Below, piece after piece: positions 16,738 to 25,918 of a DNA stretch of 64,000 nucleotides. The notes below the pieces were generated by a model. That model saw only the letters and a list, made by a program, of their open reading frames with translations, searched no databases and was not told the DNA's origin. This stretch comes from Treponema sp. (lineage in GTDB: Bacteria > Spirochaetota > Spirochaetia > Treponematales > Breznakiellaceae), in contig WRKT01000002.1 of assembly GCA_009777995.1 (NCBI GenBank), positions 110,600 through 174,599 on the forward strand. Direction: 5' to 3'. The translations under genes were made by a program, and so were the position numbers. Numbering within the stretch: position 1 is the first letter of the stretch; each line of letters opens with the position of its first letter.

Positions 16738-18699
16738 ATGGTTGATTTTGTTCGGCTTCAGGAGATTGTCAAGGATCGCTTAGAGCAGGATAGGAATATC
16801 AGACTTGTTACTACGGAAGGGGATACTCTTGAAGATGCAGTAAGCAAGGCGGCAATACTTCTGGACATTCCCCTGCGCAGACTCGACTATGAAGTTACCG
16901 AAAGAGGCCAGCCCGGCTTTATGGGCCGCGGGAAAAAGTTATGGTCGATTCAAGCCTATGAAAGAATCTTCGCAAAGAAAGAAGAGCTCGATATTTCCCG
17001 CTTCACCGATGATGATTCTCTTGATTATTCCTCGAAGGATAATAAGGACGGTGATTGCTTCGTACACCTTAGCTCTGAAGGTGTCTTCCTTAAGGTGGTT
17101 CCGCCGGTTGGGAGGGGCTCGAAGGTAAAGGATATAGAGGCTTTCAGGCTTATTCAAAGCAGAGGCATCAAGGATTATGAAAAGGAGAATATCTCTGCCG
17201 CTGTTAAGGATGCTACAGGTGAGTATGTTAAGGTAGCTGATTATGAGCATAGAATCGTTAACGACAGTACAGTCTCTGTTGAAATTGCCGAAGCAGAATC
17301 GAAGGCCCTAATGGTGGTAACTCCGCCCGGGCCCGGAGGCGGCGATATTTCCTTTGAGACTTTTATCAGTTTCCTCAGAAATAATAGGGTTATCTATGGC
17401 ATAAACGAGGAGTATCTTAGGGAGTTTGCAGACAGGCCTATTTATAAAGAGAAGATCCTCATTGCCGAAGGGCTAAAGCCGAAGGACGGCAAGAATGCCT
17501 ATATGCGGTATAATTTTGAAACAGATCAGAAAAAAATTAAACTGCGGGAAGGCAGTGACGGAAGAATAGATTTTAAAGATATTAATATTATAAAGAACGT
17601 TGTTGAAAAACAGCCCCTTGCGGTAAAAATGCCGCCTGAAAGGGGGGTTAACGGAAGAACTGTTACAGGAAAGTTTATTCCTGCAAAGGACGGTAAGGAC
17701 ATTCCCCTACCCCTTGGGAAAAATGTCCATGTCGGCGAAGACGGTGTGACCATTGTTGCAGACATAAATGGTCAGGTTGTTCTTGCAGGGGGAAAGGTAA
17801 ATGTTGAGCCTGTTTACACTGTTGCAGGAGATGTGAATTTAAAGACAGGGAATATCATCTTTCTTGGAACAGTTGTTATTCGCGGTAATGTTGAAGACGG
17901 ATTTTCAGTTAAGGCTGCAGGTAACATCGAAGTGAATGGAACTGTTTCTAAGGCTGACCTTGATGCTGAGGGAGATATCATTGTTCATCAGGGTATTGCA
18001 GGAAAGGGTTCTGCCCTGGTTAAGGCCGGCAGATCACTTTGGGCCCGATTTATCGAGAACAGCAATATCGAAGTTGGCAATATGGTGGTTGTCTCCGATG
18101 GTATTATTAATTCCAATGTTGATGCCAATAAGAGGATAATTTGCCAGGGGAAGAGAGCCAGCATAGTTGGAGGAAAGCTCAGGGCCTGTGAGGAAATCAA
18201 TGCAAAGAGTCTTGGGAGTCCTACCAGCGGAACCGAAACTATTTGTGAAGTAGGAATTGATCCGAAAAGCAAGTCTCAACTGGAAGTTCTTAACGGTAAA
18301 AAAGAAGAGATGGAAAGTGAGCTTGGAGAAATCCAGCGCGATCTGCAGACTCTTATCAATATTAAGAAGCAAAGGAAGTCTCTCCCTGAGGATAAGGAAG
18401 CTAAGCTTGGAGAACTTATGGACAGAAGGCAAATGCTCATGTCCGATCTTGTAAAAAATAATGAAGAAGCCGAAAAAATCCAGAGTTATCTGACTTCACT
18501 TACGGCAAACGGAAAGATTTCTGCATCAGGTAAGGTATATCCGGGGGTCAGGATCATTATCCGGGATCAGATGAACGATGTTCGCACTGAGTATAAGGCA
18601 GTTACATTTGTGCTTGAAAATGGCCTTATCAGAGTGGCACCGTATGAAGAACCCGATGAAGAAGCAGGGAAGGTGCCCGATGGCTATTCAACCTCTTGA
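16738..18699 (+). CDS. FapA-like (DUF342) protein with Jag-N-type N-terminus
   Basis: A 653-residue protein, ATG 16738 after AAAGGAGC. Residues about 15-65 (TTEGDTLEDAVSKAAILL, then GFMGRGKKLW) resemble the Jag N-terminal domain. The central part (about 190-480) is a repetitive beta-helix typical of DUF342/FapA (VYTVAGDVNLKTGNIIFLG, then GNVEDGFSVKAAGNIEVNG, GKGSALVKAGRSLWAR). A coiled coil (about 510-575) and a short C-terminal beta segment follow. FapA-like proteins form rigid self-assembling scaffolds, and their exact role in motility operons is unclear. It is cytoplasmic by composition. The end overlaps the next gene by 20 bases. Confidence 0.8.
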   Translation: MVDFVRLQEIVKDRLEQDRNIRLVTTEGDTLEDAVSKAAILLDIPLRRLDYEVTERGQPGFMGRGKKLWSIQAYERIFAKKEELDISRFTDDDSLDYSSKDNKDGDCFVHLSSEGVFLKVVPPVGRGSKVKDIEAFRLIQSRGIKDYEKENISAAVKDATGEYVKVADYEHRIVNDSTVSVEIAEAESKALMVVTPPGPGGGDISFETFISFLRNNRVIYGINEEYLREFADRPIYKEKILIAEGLKPKDGKNAYMRYNFETDQKKIKLREGSDGRIDFKDINIIKNVVEKQPLAVKMPPERGVNGRTVTGKFIPAKDGKDIPLPLGKNVHVGEDGVTIVADINGQVVLAGGKVNVEPVYTVAGDVNLKTGNIIFLGTVVIRGNVEDGFSVKAAGNIEVNGTVSKADLDAEGDIIVHQGIAGKGSALVKAGRSLWARFIENSNIEVGNMVVVSDGIINSNVDANKRIICQGKRASIVGGKLRACEEINAKSLGSPTSGTETICEVGIDPKSKSQLEVLNGKKEEMESELGEIQRDLQTLINIKKQRKSLPEDKEAKLGELMDRRQMLMSDLVKNNEEAEKIQSYLTSLTANGKISASGKVYPGVRIIIRDQMNDVRTEYKAVTFVLENGLIRVAPYEEPDEEAGKVPDGYSTS

Positions 18700-19012
18700 T
18701 CTCCAGGCAATTTTTTCTCAAGTTGACAAGGTTGGCAGAACCCAGGCCAATATTCGAGAGGGGCAGCAAATGCAGGATGCCCTGCATCAGGCGGATACCC
18801 AAAGAAAACTTGAGCAGAATGTTAAATCGGTGAATCAGGCTCAGAACATGGGCCAGGAAACAATGGCAATTAAAGACGAAAACAGGGAAGAGTCCGGCGC
18901 GTATGATGCCCCTGAGGCAAATGAGAAAGAGAAGGAAGAGGAACAGGAAGTGCAGCGCCCTGAGATAATTAAGGACCCTGCCCTGGGTAAGAATCTGGAT
19001 ATTGAAGGGTGA
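18680..19012 (+). CDS. Small coiled-coil protein of unknown function in motility operon
   Basis: A 110-residue, hydrophilic, charged protein. The start is ATG 18680 with GGGAAGG seven bases upstream. Longer versions of the frame read through the FapA-like gene. The first 40 residues (IQPLDLQAIFSQVDKVGRTQANIREGQQ) look helical, and the rest is Gln/Glu-rich, likely coiled coil ending in an acidic run. No membrane segment or known motif is visible. It overlaps the upstream gene by 20 bases and ends four bases before the next start, so it belongs to the operon. I do not recognise the family. Confidence 0.7.
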   Translation: MAIQPLDLQAIFSQVDKVGRTQANIREGQQMQDALHQADTQRKLEQNVKSVNQAQNMGQETMAIKDENREESGAYDAPEANEKEKEEEQEVQRPEIIKDPALGKNLDIEG

Positions 19013-19016
19013 TATA

Positions 19017-19646
19017 ATGTCTTCTTCTTTTGCATTGTTTTTTTCGATTACAGCATTTTTTATTACTCTTTTTTCTTTCTTCTATTTCAAGTCTTATCTT
19101 GGGAAGAGGACTGCAAAGGAGCATGTGCTGGCCGAGATTAATGATGAAGTAAATAAAATTTTAAGATCGATTAATGAAGTTACTGAAAGAGATATATCCC
19201 TTATAAAAGATAGAGAAAGAGACCTTAAAAATCTTCTTACAGAAACCGAGAAACTCACCTCTGCATATATTAAAGAGATGGAGAAGGTGAAGGATGCAAA
19301 TACAGCTTATGAACAGGTCATTGCTGCACCAAGCTATCAGGACCTCGGGAAAAATTTTAGGCTGAAGGTTGAGCAGGATCTGTTCAGCGAGCCGCCGGAG
19401 CCGGTCGCTCCTGTGCCGCAGGCATCTCCTTCGGCCTTGCCTTTAACCGAGCCGTCGGCCTTGCCGTCGGCGTTGCCGTCGGACGAGGAGCAGGTCCCGG
19501 ATGAAAAGCTGTCAAGAAACGAACAGATCATCTCCATGGTTCAGGCAGGTTTTCCGGCTCCCTTGATTGCCTCCCGCCTTGAAATAAGTATTGCCGAAGT
19601 GGAATTTGCCACAGCCCTGCTTGAGAGAAAAACCGGTTCGATTTAG
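19017..19646 (+). CDS. SwrB-like (DUF6115-type) membrane protein at the end of the motility operon
   Basis: A 209-residue protein. ATG 19017 (ribosome site GAAGGGTGA) is preferred over the in-frame TTG 15 bases upstream. Residues about 4-24 form one membrane segment (ALFFSITAFFITLFSFFYF), about 35-105 a coiled coil, about 115-160 a Pro/Ser/Ala-rich linker made of 12-base repeats. The C-terminus has a small helix-turn-helix-like unit (RNEQIISMVQAGFPAPLIASRLEISIAEVEFATALL). This layout and the place right after the motility sigma factor match Bacillus SwrB, which activates flagellar type III secretion. Homology is inferred from architecture and synteny and needs profile comparison. Confidence 0.6.
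   Translation: MSSSFALFFSITAFFITLFSFFYFKSYLGKRTAKEHVLAEINDEVNKILRSINEVTERDISLIKDRERDLKNLLTETEKLTSAYIKEMEKVKDANTAYEQVIAAPSYQDLGKNFRLKVEQDLFSEPPEPVAPVPQASPSALPLTEPSALPSALPSDEEQVPDEKLSRNEQIISMVQAGFPAPLIASRLEISIAEVEFATALLERKTGSI
19428..19487 (+). repeat. Five tandem 12-base units in the SwrB-like gene
   Basis: Five consecutive 12-base units of the type CCGTCGGCCTTG encode the linker PSAL-PLTE-PSAL-PSAL-PSDE. The units keep the reading frame. The last three differ from each other at only a few bases, so copy number may vary by slippage. It is GC-richer than its surroundings. Confidence 0.75.
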
Positions 19647-19656
19647 GAAATAGAGC

Positions 19657-20994
19657 TTAACCTTTAATTTTCCCTATTATTCCCTTTAACGCATCTTCCA
19701 TATTTGGATTACCTATTTCCTGTAAGGAATATTCCACCCTTGTACTCGGCTTATTTATTTTTATTACCCTTCCAAGGTCTATAGGAGTTGCAATAATAAC
19801 AGAATCGCAGTCTGATCTGTCTATGGTTGCGGCAAGGTCATTCATCTGCTGCTCTCCATAACCCATTGCAGGCAATAGGGTTCCAATATTCGGGTAGGTT
19901 TTATAGGTTTCTGCGAGCCTTCCAACAGCAAAATTTCTTGGGTCAATAATTTCCTTTGCACCGAAGCGCTTTGCGGCCACTATGCCCGCACCAATTTTCA
20001 TTTCGCCATGAGTTAAGGTTGGACCGTCTTCGACTACAAGCACTCTTTTACCCCGGATTAGTTCAGGTTTGTCCACGCTTATAGTTGAAGCAGCATCGAC
20101 TACCATCGCCTTTGGGTTTACCCTTTCAATATTAGCCCTTACTTCTTGTATATTTTCAAAGTCAGAGCTGTCTATCTTATTTATTATGACTACATCGGCG
20201 ATGCGAAGAGTCACTTCCCCGGGATAATAATTAAGCTCATGCCCCGGGCGGTGAGGGTCTGTTACAGTAATCATTAAGTCAGGTTTATAGAAGGGGAAGT
20301 CATTATTCCCGCCGTCCCAAACTATTATATCGCAGCCGAGAGGATCATTTTCAGCCGCCTCTAAGATGGCCTTATAGTCAACACCTGCATAAATAACATT
20401 GCCGCGTACCACATGGGGCTCGTATTCTTCCATTTCTTCAATGGTGCAGTTATGCTTTTGCAGATCGGCAATGCTTGCAAAGCGTTGAACTTTTTGTGCA
20501 GCGAGATCACCGTAGGGCATTGGATGACGGACGGCTATCACCTTTAAGCCGGAAGCCATGAGTATTTCGATTACCCTGCGCGAGGTCTGGCTTTTCCCGC
20601 AGCCTGTACGGATTGCACCGACTCCAATTACCGGCTTATTTGAACTTAGCATGGTTCTTTTTGGGCCCATCAATGTGAAGTCTGCACCTGCAGCATTAAC
20701 CTTTGCCCCGAGGGCCATGACCGTATTATAATTTACATCACTATATGAAAAAATACATTCATCGGCATCAAGTTTCTTGATTAACTGCTCCAGCTCTTCC
20801 TGCTCGTATATGGGAATCCCGTTCGGATAGAGCTCTCCTGCGAGCTGAGCCGGGTACTTCCTCCCTGAAATATCCGGAATCTGAGCGGCTGTAAAAGCTA
20901 CAACCTCTGTTTCTTTATTATCCCTAAAAAAGCAGTTGAAATTATGAAAATCCCTGCCTGCGGCCCCAATAATTATGATCTTTCTCTTTTGCAT
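19657..20994 (-). CDS. Cyclic 2,3-diphosphoglycerate synthetase-family GTPase/ATPase
   Basis: A 445-residue cytoplasmic protein. It begins with a Rossmann-like segment (RKIIIIGAAGRDFHNFN), followed by a P-loop region GVGAIRTGCGKSQTSRRV at about 145-162, DIIVWDGGNNDFPFYKP (switch-like), VVIINKIDSS (NKxD-type nucleotide specificity) and VEDGPTLTHGEM. This combination matches the cyclic 2,3-diphosphoglycerate synthetase family first described in methanogens, which is widespread but uncharacterised in bacteria. Whether it makes the cyclic metabolite here is unknown. It is convergent with the motility operon (10-base gap), and its upstream region is shared with the chemoreceptor gene. Confidence 0.75.
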   Translation of the reverse strand: MQKRKIIIIGAAGRDFHNFNCFFRDNKETEVVAFTAAQIPDISGRKYPAQLAGELYPNGIPIYEQEELEQLIKKLDADECIFSYSDVNYNTVMALGAKVNAAGADFTLMGPKRTMLSSNKPVIGVGAIRTGCGKSQTSRRVIEILMASGLKVIAVRHPMPYGDLAAQKVQRFASIADLQKHNCTIEEMEEYEPHVVRGNVIYAGVDYKAILEAAENDPLGCDIIVWDGGNNDFPFYKPDLMITVTDPHRPGHELNYYPGEVTLRIADVVIINKIDSSDFENIQEVRANIERVNPKAMVVDAASTISVDKPELIRGKRVLVVEDGPTLTHGEMKIGAGIVAAKRFGAKEIIDPRNFAVGRLAETYKTYPNIGTLLPAMGYGEQQMNDLAATIDRSDCDSVIIATPIDLGRVIKINKPSTRVEYSLQEIGNPNMEDALKGIIGKIKG

Positions 20995-21028
20995 TGATAA
21001 ATCCTCTCTTTAAAAAATATTACCGGAA

Positions 21029-21057
21029 TTGACAAATGGGGGCAATAGGAATAGTAT
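21029..21057 (+). promoter_or_regulatory. Sigma-70-type promoter for the chemoreceptor gene
   Basis: TTGACA (21029-21034) is separated by 17 bases from TAGTAT (21052-21057), 26 bases before the start codon of the chemoreceptor. An AGAGGTGG ribosome site lies between. The sequence is vegetative rather than of sigma-28 type. Confidence 0.6.
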
Positions 21058-21083
21058 AGTAGCTCAAAAGAGGTGGATTAATT

Positions 21084-23210
21084 ATGAAAGATTCACAGGA
21101 CTCAAATCCCATTATATTACATGGCTCTATAAAACGTAAATTTATTGCTTTTTCCGTTATTTTATTCGCTGTAATTCTTATAGGCGGAAGCTTTACCTTC
21201 GTATTATCCATGAGACGGATAGTTCATAGTAATGTAAGCAGTGCTCTAAGTCATATAATTGAGCTTGAAAGAATTACACTCGAAGCCTCCGTAAACGGGG
21301 AAATTGCCATTGCACTTAAGATGGCTGATTCAGCCATTATTAAAAGTTATTTTGCAGACCCCTATAATCCGCAGTTAAGTGAAATGGCCTTCCTGGAGAT
21401 CGCAGGATACCGCAGGGCATTTGCCGCAAATTCGGTGTTCTGGGTTAACGATATAGATAAGATGTTCTATTCCGATGATGCCTATGCCTTCACCGTTGAT
21501 CCAAATGATCCGGATAATTACTGGTATCTTATGACCATGTTTGAAACAGAGAGCTATAACTTTAATATTAACTATAATCCCGATTTGGATGTTACAAATC
21601 TATGGATAAATGCTCCTGTTTATGACGATAATAGAAGGCCCATAGGTATTTTGGGTACAGGCATTGATCTTACTTCCTTTGTCGATACTATCTACGACAG
21701 ATATAGGGGCTCTGCTACACTTTACTTTTTCAATAATCTTAACGAGATTACAGGTGCAAGGGATTCAAGGCTTGTTGCGGATAAGGTGACAATAGATGAA
21801 AGACTTGGCCCAATGGGAATAGAGGTGCTTCAGATTGTGGAAAACCTTGGAAGCAATGAAATTGTAACCTACCTTCATAATAATGTAGAAATTGCCATAG
21901 GTTCCGTGCCTGCTCTCGGATGGTATGCTGTTGCAATTCAGAGCCTGAGCGTGGAGGATTATCTTGCTACAGGTATGACCATCCTATTTGTGGTTATTGC
22001 GATTTTATTACTCGCAATCTTTATAGTGTTTAATATTTCAATTGTGACCTTTTTAAAGCCCTTAAATACAATAGTGAATATACTAACCCAAATTTCAACG
22101 GATTGGGACCTTACAAAGAGGCTTGATATAGACAGGAAGGATGAAATAGGAAACCTTGCTAACTTTTTCAATAGGACCTTTGAGAGAATCCGTCAGCTTT
22201 TAAAAACCATCCGTGATGAGGCTGTTTCTCTTGAAGAGACAGGAGATGAGCTCGCTTCAAATATGACAGGTACAACATCTGCCATCAACGAAATAAATGA
22301 AAACATCCAGAATGTCAAGAAACGTTCTTTAACCCAGGCAGATGAAGTGCTTGCTGCCTCCTCTTCGATGGAGAAGATAATATCGGGCCTTGATAAACTT
22401 AACGGACATATCACTGTCCAGGTGGAAAGTGTTGCACGCTCCTCATCTTCAATAGAACAGATGCTTGCGAATATCCGTGCTGTTGCTGAGACCCTTGTTA
22501 AAAACGAGGCTAATATAGCTTCTCTTGGTGTTTCTTCTGAGACGGGCAGGATGGACCTACAGAAGGTATCGGGGGATATTCAGGAGATTGCACGAGAATC
22601 TGAGGGGCTCCTTGAGATTAACTCGGTGATGGAGAATATTTCAAGTCAAACCAATCTTCTTTCCATGAATGCGGCCATCGAAGCAGCCCATGCAGGAGAG
22701 GCAGGAAAGGGCTTTGCAGTGGTTGCGGCAGAGATTCGTAAGCTTGCGGAAAATTCTGCAAGGCAGTCAAAGACGATAAGTGAAGTCCTAAAGAAGATTA
22801 AGACTTCCATAGATACGATAACAAAGTCCACAGGAATAGTCCTCGATCGTTTTGAGACAATTGCACAGGATGTAAGAACTGTTTCAAATCAGGAAACCCA
22901 GATTCGCAGTGCAATGGAAGAACAGGAAGCAGGGAGCAGGCAGATTCTTGATGCAGTAAGCAAGCTAAACTCGATAACCGGCCTTGTAAGAAGCGCCTCT
23001 GAAGAAATGGCCGCAGAAAGCAAGGGGGTAATTCTCCAAAGCACAAGCCTTAGGCAGATTACGACTGAAGTTGCAGGCGGCATGGATGAAGTTGCCATGG
23101 GAACCGATCAGATCGATAGTACCGTTAGGAAGGTAAACGAGATAAGCAGGAAGAATAAGAGTAATATCAATGTCTTAAGCAGTGAAATTGCAAAGTTTAA
23201 GGTTGAGTAA
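21084..23210 (+). CDS. Methyl-accepting chemotaxis protein with periplasmic Cache domain
   Basis: A 708-residue protein, ATG 21084. Membrane segment 1 is at about 16-40 ([22 protein letters not shown]). A large periplasmic dCache-like sensor (about 45-290, with [18 protein letters not shown] and [12 protein letters not shown]) precedes segment 2 ([19 protein letters not shown]). HAMP follows, then the cytoplasmic signalling hairpin with the conserved tip [25 protein letters not shown]. The C-terminus ends without a CheR-tethering pentapeptide. The ligand cannot be predicted, but dCache sensors often bind amino acids or organic acids. The end overlaps the convergent histidine kinase gene by 14 bases. 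Confidence 0.93.
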   Translation: MKDSQDSNPIILHGSIKRKFIAFSVILFAVILIGGSFTFVLSMRRIVHSNVSSALSHIIELERITLEASVNGEIAIALKMADSAIIKSYFADPYNPQLSEMAFLEIAGYRRAFAANSVFWVNDIDKMFYSDDAYAFTVDPNDPDNYWYLMTMFETESYNFNINYNPDLDVTNLWINAPVYDDNRRPIGILGTGIDLTSFVDTIYDRYRGSATLYFFNNLNEITGARDSRLVADKVTIDERLGPMGIEVLQIVENLGSNEIVTYLHNNVEIAIGSVPALGWYAVAIQSLSVEDYLATGMTILFVVIAILLLAIFIVFNISIVTFLKPLNTIVNILTQISTDWDLTKRLDIDRKDEIGNLANFFNRTFERIRQLLKTIRDEAVSLEETGDELASNMTGTTSAINEINENIQNVKKRSLTQADEVLAASSSMEKIISGLDKLNGHITVQVESVARSSSSIEQMLANIRAVAETLVKNEANIASLGVSSETGRMDLQKVSGDIQEIARESEGLLEINSVMENISSQTNLLSMNAAIEAAHAGEAGKGFAVVAAEIRKLAENSARQSKTISEVLKKIKTSIDTITKSTGIVLDRFETIAQDVRTVSNQETQIRSAMEEQEAGSRQILDAVSKLNSITGLVRSASEEMAAESKGVILQSTSLRQITTEVAGGMDEVAMGTDQIDSTVRKVNEISRKNKSNINVLSSEIAKFKVE

Positions 23211-24381
23211 GAAGGAAGGTTTCCATCGTCTTTAATACTTCCTCGATATCAACCGGCTTTCCGAGGTGAGCGTTCATGCCTGCTTCAATGCATTTTTCAA
23301 CATCTTCCTTGAAGACATTCGCGGTCATGGCTATTATCGGGACACCCTGCGGGCGTCCCGATAATAGCTCCGGAGTTTGCTTCGCCATCTCTTCTTCAAA
23401 TTCCCTGATCTTGCGGGTTGCTTCATAACCGTCCATTTCAGGCATGTGGATGTCCATAAAGATTAAACTGTAAAGGGAGGGGGAGGCCTTAAATTTCTCA
23501 AAGGCCTCAAGGCCGTTCTCGGCACATTCTATTTTAACACCTGTATCTTCAAGAAGTGCTATTACAATCTCCCTGTTTATTTCCACATCCTCGGCTAAGA
23601 GGATGGTATGCTTACTGAACTTTAACCCGCCTCCGCTGTCGGAAGAATCATCGGCATGGATAACTTCCTTCTCGATGCTAAGCTCAAAACTGAAGCAGGA
23701 ACCCTTCCCCGGCTCAGATTCAACGTTAATCCTGCCGCCCATAAGGTGAACTATGCTGTCGCAGATTACAAGTCCCGTCCCTAGACCTTCAAACTTCCGA
23801 GCCATTCCCCCATCAATCTGTTCAAAAAGGGCAAAAATATTCTTTAGCCCCTCATTTGAAATGCCTATTCCGGAATCCTTTACTGAAAATTTAAGAGTAC
23901 AATTGGCTTCTTCCTCTTTTACCAATTTAACCGAAAAGGTTATATTGCCTGCAGGGCCTGTAAACTTGATTGCATTTGAAATAAGGTGGTCCAAAACTTG
24001 AGTCATTCTATGCTCGTCGGCAATAATATTTTCAGGCAGATTAGAATCCAGGTCCAAAATAAGGTTCTGTCTTTTTTGATTAATATTAAAGCTCTTCATT
24101 TTTACTATATTTTGCAGCATTCCGTTTAAATTAAACTTTTCATTTAAAATTCTTAATTTCCCTGCTTCAATATTAGCCATATCAAGTATATCGTTGATAA
24201 TTCCAAGCAGGTTTGCCGATGCCTCCTGTATTTTACCAAGACATTCGGCGACCTTCTCGCTGTCTTTTGTAGCTTGGGCTATGGTACACATTCCGATTAT
24301 TGCATTTAATGGGGTTCTCATTTCATGGCTCATTCTTGCAAGAAAATTACTTTTTGCAGAATCGGATGTGTTCTTATCCAT
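23197..24381 (-). CDS. Sensorless hybrid histidine kinase with C-terminal receiver
   Basis: A 394-residue soluble protein. It starts almost directly at the HisKA phospho-acceptor helix ([20 protein letters not shown], His at about 19). An HATPase_c domain follows ([25 protein letters not shown]), then a receiver (about 255-390: Asp in [26 protein letters not shown]). There is no sensor domain or membrane segment. A stop codon two codons before the ATG excludes a longer N-terminus, so input must come from a partner protein. A 14-base perfect palindrome lies in frame within the receiver, just before PIIAMTAN. It shares the 3' end region with the convergent chemoreceptor gene. Confidence 0.9.
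   Translation of the reverse strand: MDKNTSDSAKSNFLARMSHEMRTPLNAIIGMCTIAQATKDSEKVAECLGKIQEASANLLGIINDILDMANIEAGKLRILNEKFNLNGMLQNIVKMKSFNINQKRQNLILDLDSNLPENIIADEHRMTQVLDHLISNAIKFTGPAGNITFSVKLVKEEEANCTLKFSVKDSGIGISNEGLKNIFALFEQIDGGMARKFEGLGTGLVICDSIVHLMGGRINVESEPGKGSCFSFELSIEKEVIHADDSSDSGGGLKFSKHTILLAEDVEINREIVIALLEDTGVKIECAENGLEAFEKFKASPSLYSLIFMDIHMPEMDGYEATRKIREFEEEMAKQTPELLSGRPQGVPIIAMTANVFKEDVEKCIEAGMNAHLGKPVDIEEVLKTMETFLLTQP
23330..23368. repeat. Perfect inverted repeat inside the histidine kinase receiver domain
   Basis: Arms of 14 bases (23330-23343 and 23355-23368) match perfectly around an 11-base loop that itself can pair CCC with GGG. It encodes the stretch [12 protein letters not shown], a loop that appears inserted between the receiver helix and the strand PIIAMTAN. 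It is much GC-richer and more symmetric than the surrounding code, like an in-frame palindromic repeat element. Confidence 0.7.
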
Positions 24382-24388
24382 TCTTTAA

Positions 24389-24402
24389 TTATACTATATA
24401 AT
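24389..24402. promoter_or_regulatory. Overlapping divergent -10 elements
   Basis: Only a few dozen bases separate the histidine kinase start (24381, minus) and the MlaE-like gene (plus). The plus strand reads TATAAT at 24397-24402. The minus strand reads TATAAT at about 24394-24389. Both would start transcripts within about 10 bases of the start codons, so messages would be leaderless or nearly so. The -35 regions are weak and would lie inside the opposite gene. Confidence 0.45.
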
Positions 24403-24421
24403 CGGAATTATGGGAGTACTC

Positions 24422-25174
24422 TTGAAACCGTCACTCTATAGATTGGGCCTTTTTGTACGCCTTTTAAAGGGTGTGGGGAGTTTTATTATAAGGGGAAAGG
24501 CGGCGCGCAGGGTTTTAACCATGCAGATCCTCTTTACCTTTGTCGAAGCCCTGCCTGTTACGGCAATCCTGGCCTTAGGCATAGGAACCATGGTTAATAT
24601 AATAGGCATTCCCTTTCTTGCCTCCCTTTCCCAGGAAAGGCTTATCTATACCCTATTAATTATCATTTTTACGAGGGAACTTGGCCCCCTGCTAATGGCC
24701 TTCATTGTAATAGCCCGCTCGGCCACCGCAATTGCAACGGAAATGGCAGGAATGGTAATTTCCCATGAGGTTGAGGCCTATATTTCGGTGGGAGTTGACC
24801 CGATAGAACACCTTGCTGTCCCAAGATTCCTTGGCGTTACCATATCACTTTTCATGCTTAATGTATTTTTTAATCTTTTTGGCATTGTAGGCTCTTACGG
24901 GGTGGCCCAATTTTTCACCTCACTGCCTGCAGGAGACTATTTTGGAAGCCTTCTTGAGATTTTGAGCTTGAGTGATCTTCTATTTTCCATTATAAAAAGT
25001 ATAGGATTTGGGATGATAATATCCTTTGTAGCCATAAGCAGGGGTTTTGATGTTGGAATTGCAAGGACAGAGGTACCAGTGGCAGGGCTAAAGTCGGTGG
25101 GTGCAGCAGTGGGATGGTGTGTTTTTCTTAATATACTGCTTTCAGCAATGTATTATATGCTGCTTATAATTTAA
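24422..25174 (+). CDS. mlaE: MlaE-family lipid ABC transporter permease
   Basis: About 250 residues with five or six membrane segments. The MlaE/YrbE signature is clear: FTRELGPLLMAFIVIARSATAIATEMAGMVISHEVEA, followed by DPIEHLAVPRFLG. It forms the membrane core of an MCE (Mla-type) phospholipid transporter with the two downstream proteins. TTG 24422 is chosen because GGGAG stands five bases before it. An in-frame ATG at 24410 contains that site and could be used if the transcript is leaderless. The gene heads a four-gene unit of permease, ATPase, MCE protein and lipoprotein. Confidence 0.9.
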   Translation: MKPSLYRLGLFVRLLKGVGSFIIRGKAARRVLTMQILFTFVEALPVTAILALGIGTMVNIIGIPFLASLSQERLIYTLLIIIFTRELGPLLMAFIVIARSATAIATEMAGMVISHEVEAYISVGVDPIEHLAVPRFLGVTISLFMLNVFFNLFGIVGSYGVAQFFTSLPAGDYFGSLLEILSLSDLLFSIIKSIGFGMIISFVAISRGFDVGIARTEVPVAGLKSVGAAVGWCVFLNILLSAMYYMLLII

Positions 25175-25183
25175 GGGTGATTA

Positions 25184-25918
25184 ATGGCAGAAATTATCGA
25201 ATTAAAGAATGTTTCATTTTCTGTTCAGGATCAGAACATCGTAAAAAATTTCTCCCTTTGCTTTGAAGAAGGGAAATCCATCGCCCTTATTGGCCCTTCA
25301 GGAAGCGGCAAGAGCACTGTCTTAAAAATTGCGGCAGGGATCCTTGTTCCCTCAGAAGGGGATGTATTTTTTAAGGGCAGAGATATTTATGTCATGAATC
25401 GTAAAGAAAATCTGGATTTCCGCCGCAAAGCAGCCTTTGTTTTTCAAGATTCTGCCCTTTGGTCAAATCAGAATCTGAACCAGATCCTGGAACTGCCCTT
25501 GAAGATTCACTTCCCGCTTATGAGTATAAATGATATTAATACTCGGGTAAGCGAGGTTCTTTCGGAAGTGGGCTATAAAAGAGAGCTTGGAATAAGGCCT
25601 TCCCTGCTCTCGATGGGAGAACAGAAACTTATTGCCTTTGCAAGGGCAATAATCTGTAAGCCTCAACTGCTCTTTCTTGATGAATGGACAGAATCTTTAG
25701 ATGAAACTGCCTCCCATAGGCTCATGCACCTTGTGAAACGTCACCAAAAGGAAGAAAAAAGCGTCATTTTTGTAAGCCACGACTTCCGAATAGTCCGAGA
25801 CCTTGCTGATCATATTATCATGATAAAAAACGGGGAGTTATTTTATAGTTTAACCCGTCAACAATTGGATGAAGATGAGAGTCTTGCAAGGCATATAGAA
25901 GAGGGAATAGCATCATGA
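25184..25918 (+). CDS. mlaF: MlaF-family ABC transporter ATPase
   Basis: A 244-residue ATPase, ATG 25184. Walker A is GPSGSGKST (about 37-45), Walker B is LLFLDE, and the switch histidine is in SHDFR. The signature motif, normally LSGGQ or LSGGM, reads LSMGEQ, and the D-loop region is LDEWTESLDE instead of the usual LDEPTSGLD. It probably powers the MlaE permease encoded 9 bases upstream. The unusual signature may alter kinetics rather than abolish activity, since the catalytic residues are present. Its stop overlaps the start of the MCE gene (ATGA at 25915). Confidence 0.88.
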   Translation: MAEIIELKNVSFSVQDQNIVKNFSLCFEEGKSIALIGPSGSGKSTVLKIAAGILVPSEGDVFFKGRDIYVMNRKENLDFRRKAAFVFQDSALWSNQNLNQILELPLKIHFPLMSINDINTRVSEVLSEVGYKRELGIRPSLLSMGEQKLIAFARAIICKPQLLFLDEWTESLDETASHRLMHLVKRHQKEEKSVIFVSHDFRIVRDLADHIIMIKNGELFYSLTRQQLDEDESLARHIEEGIAS

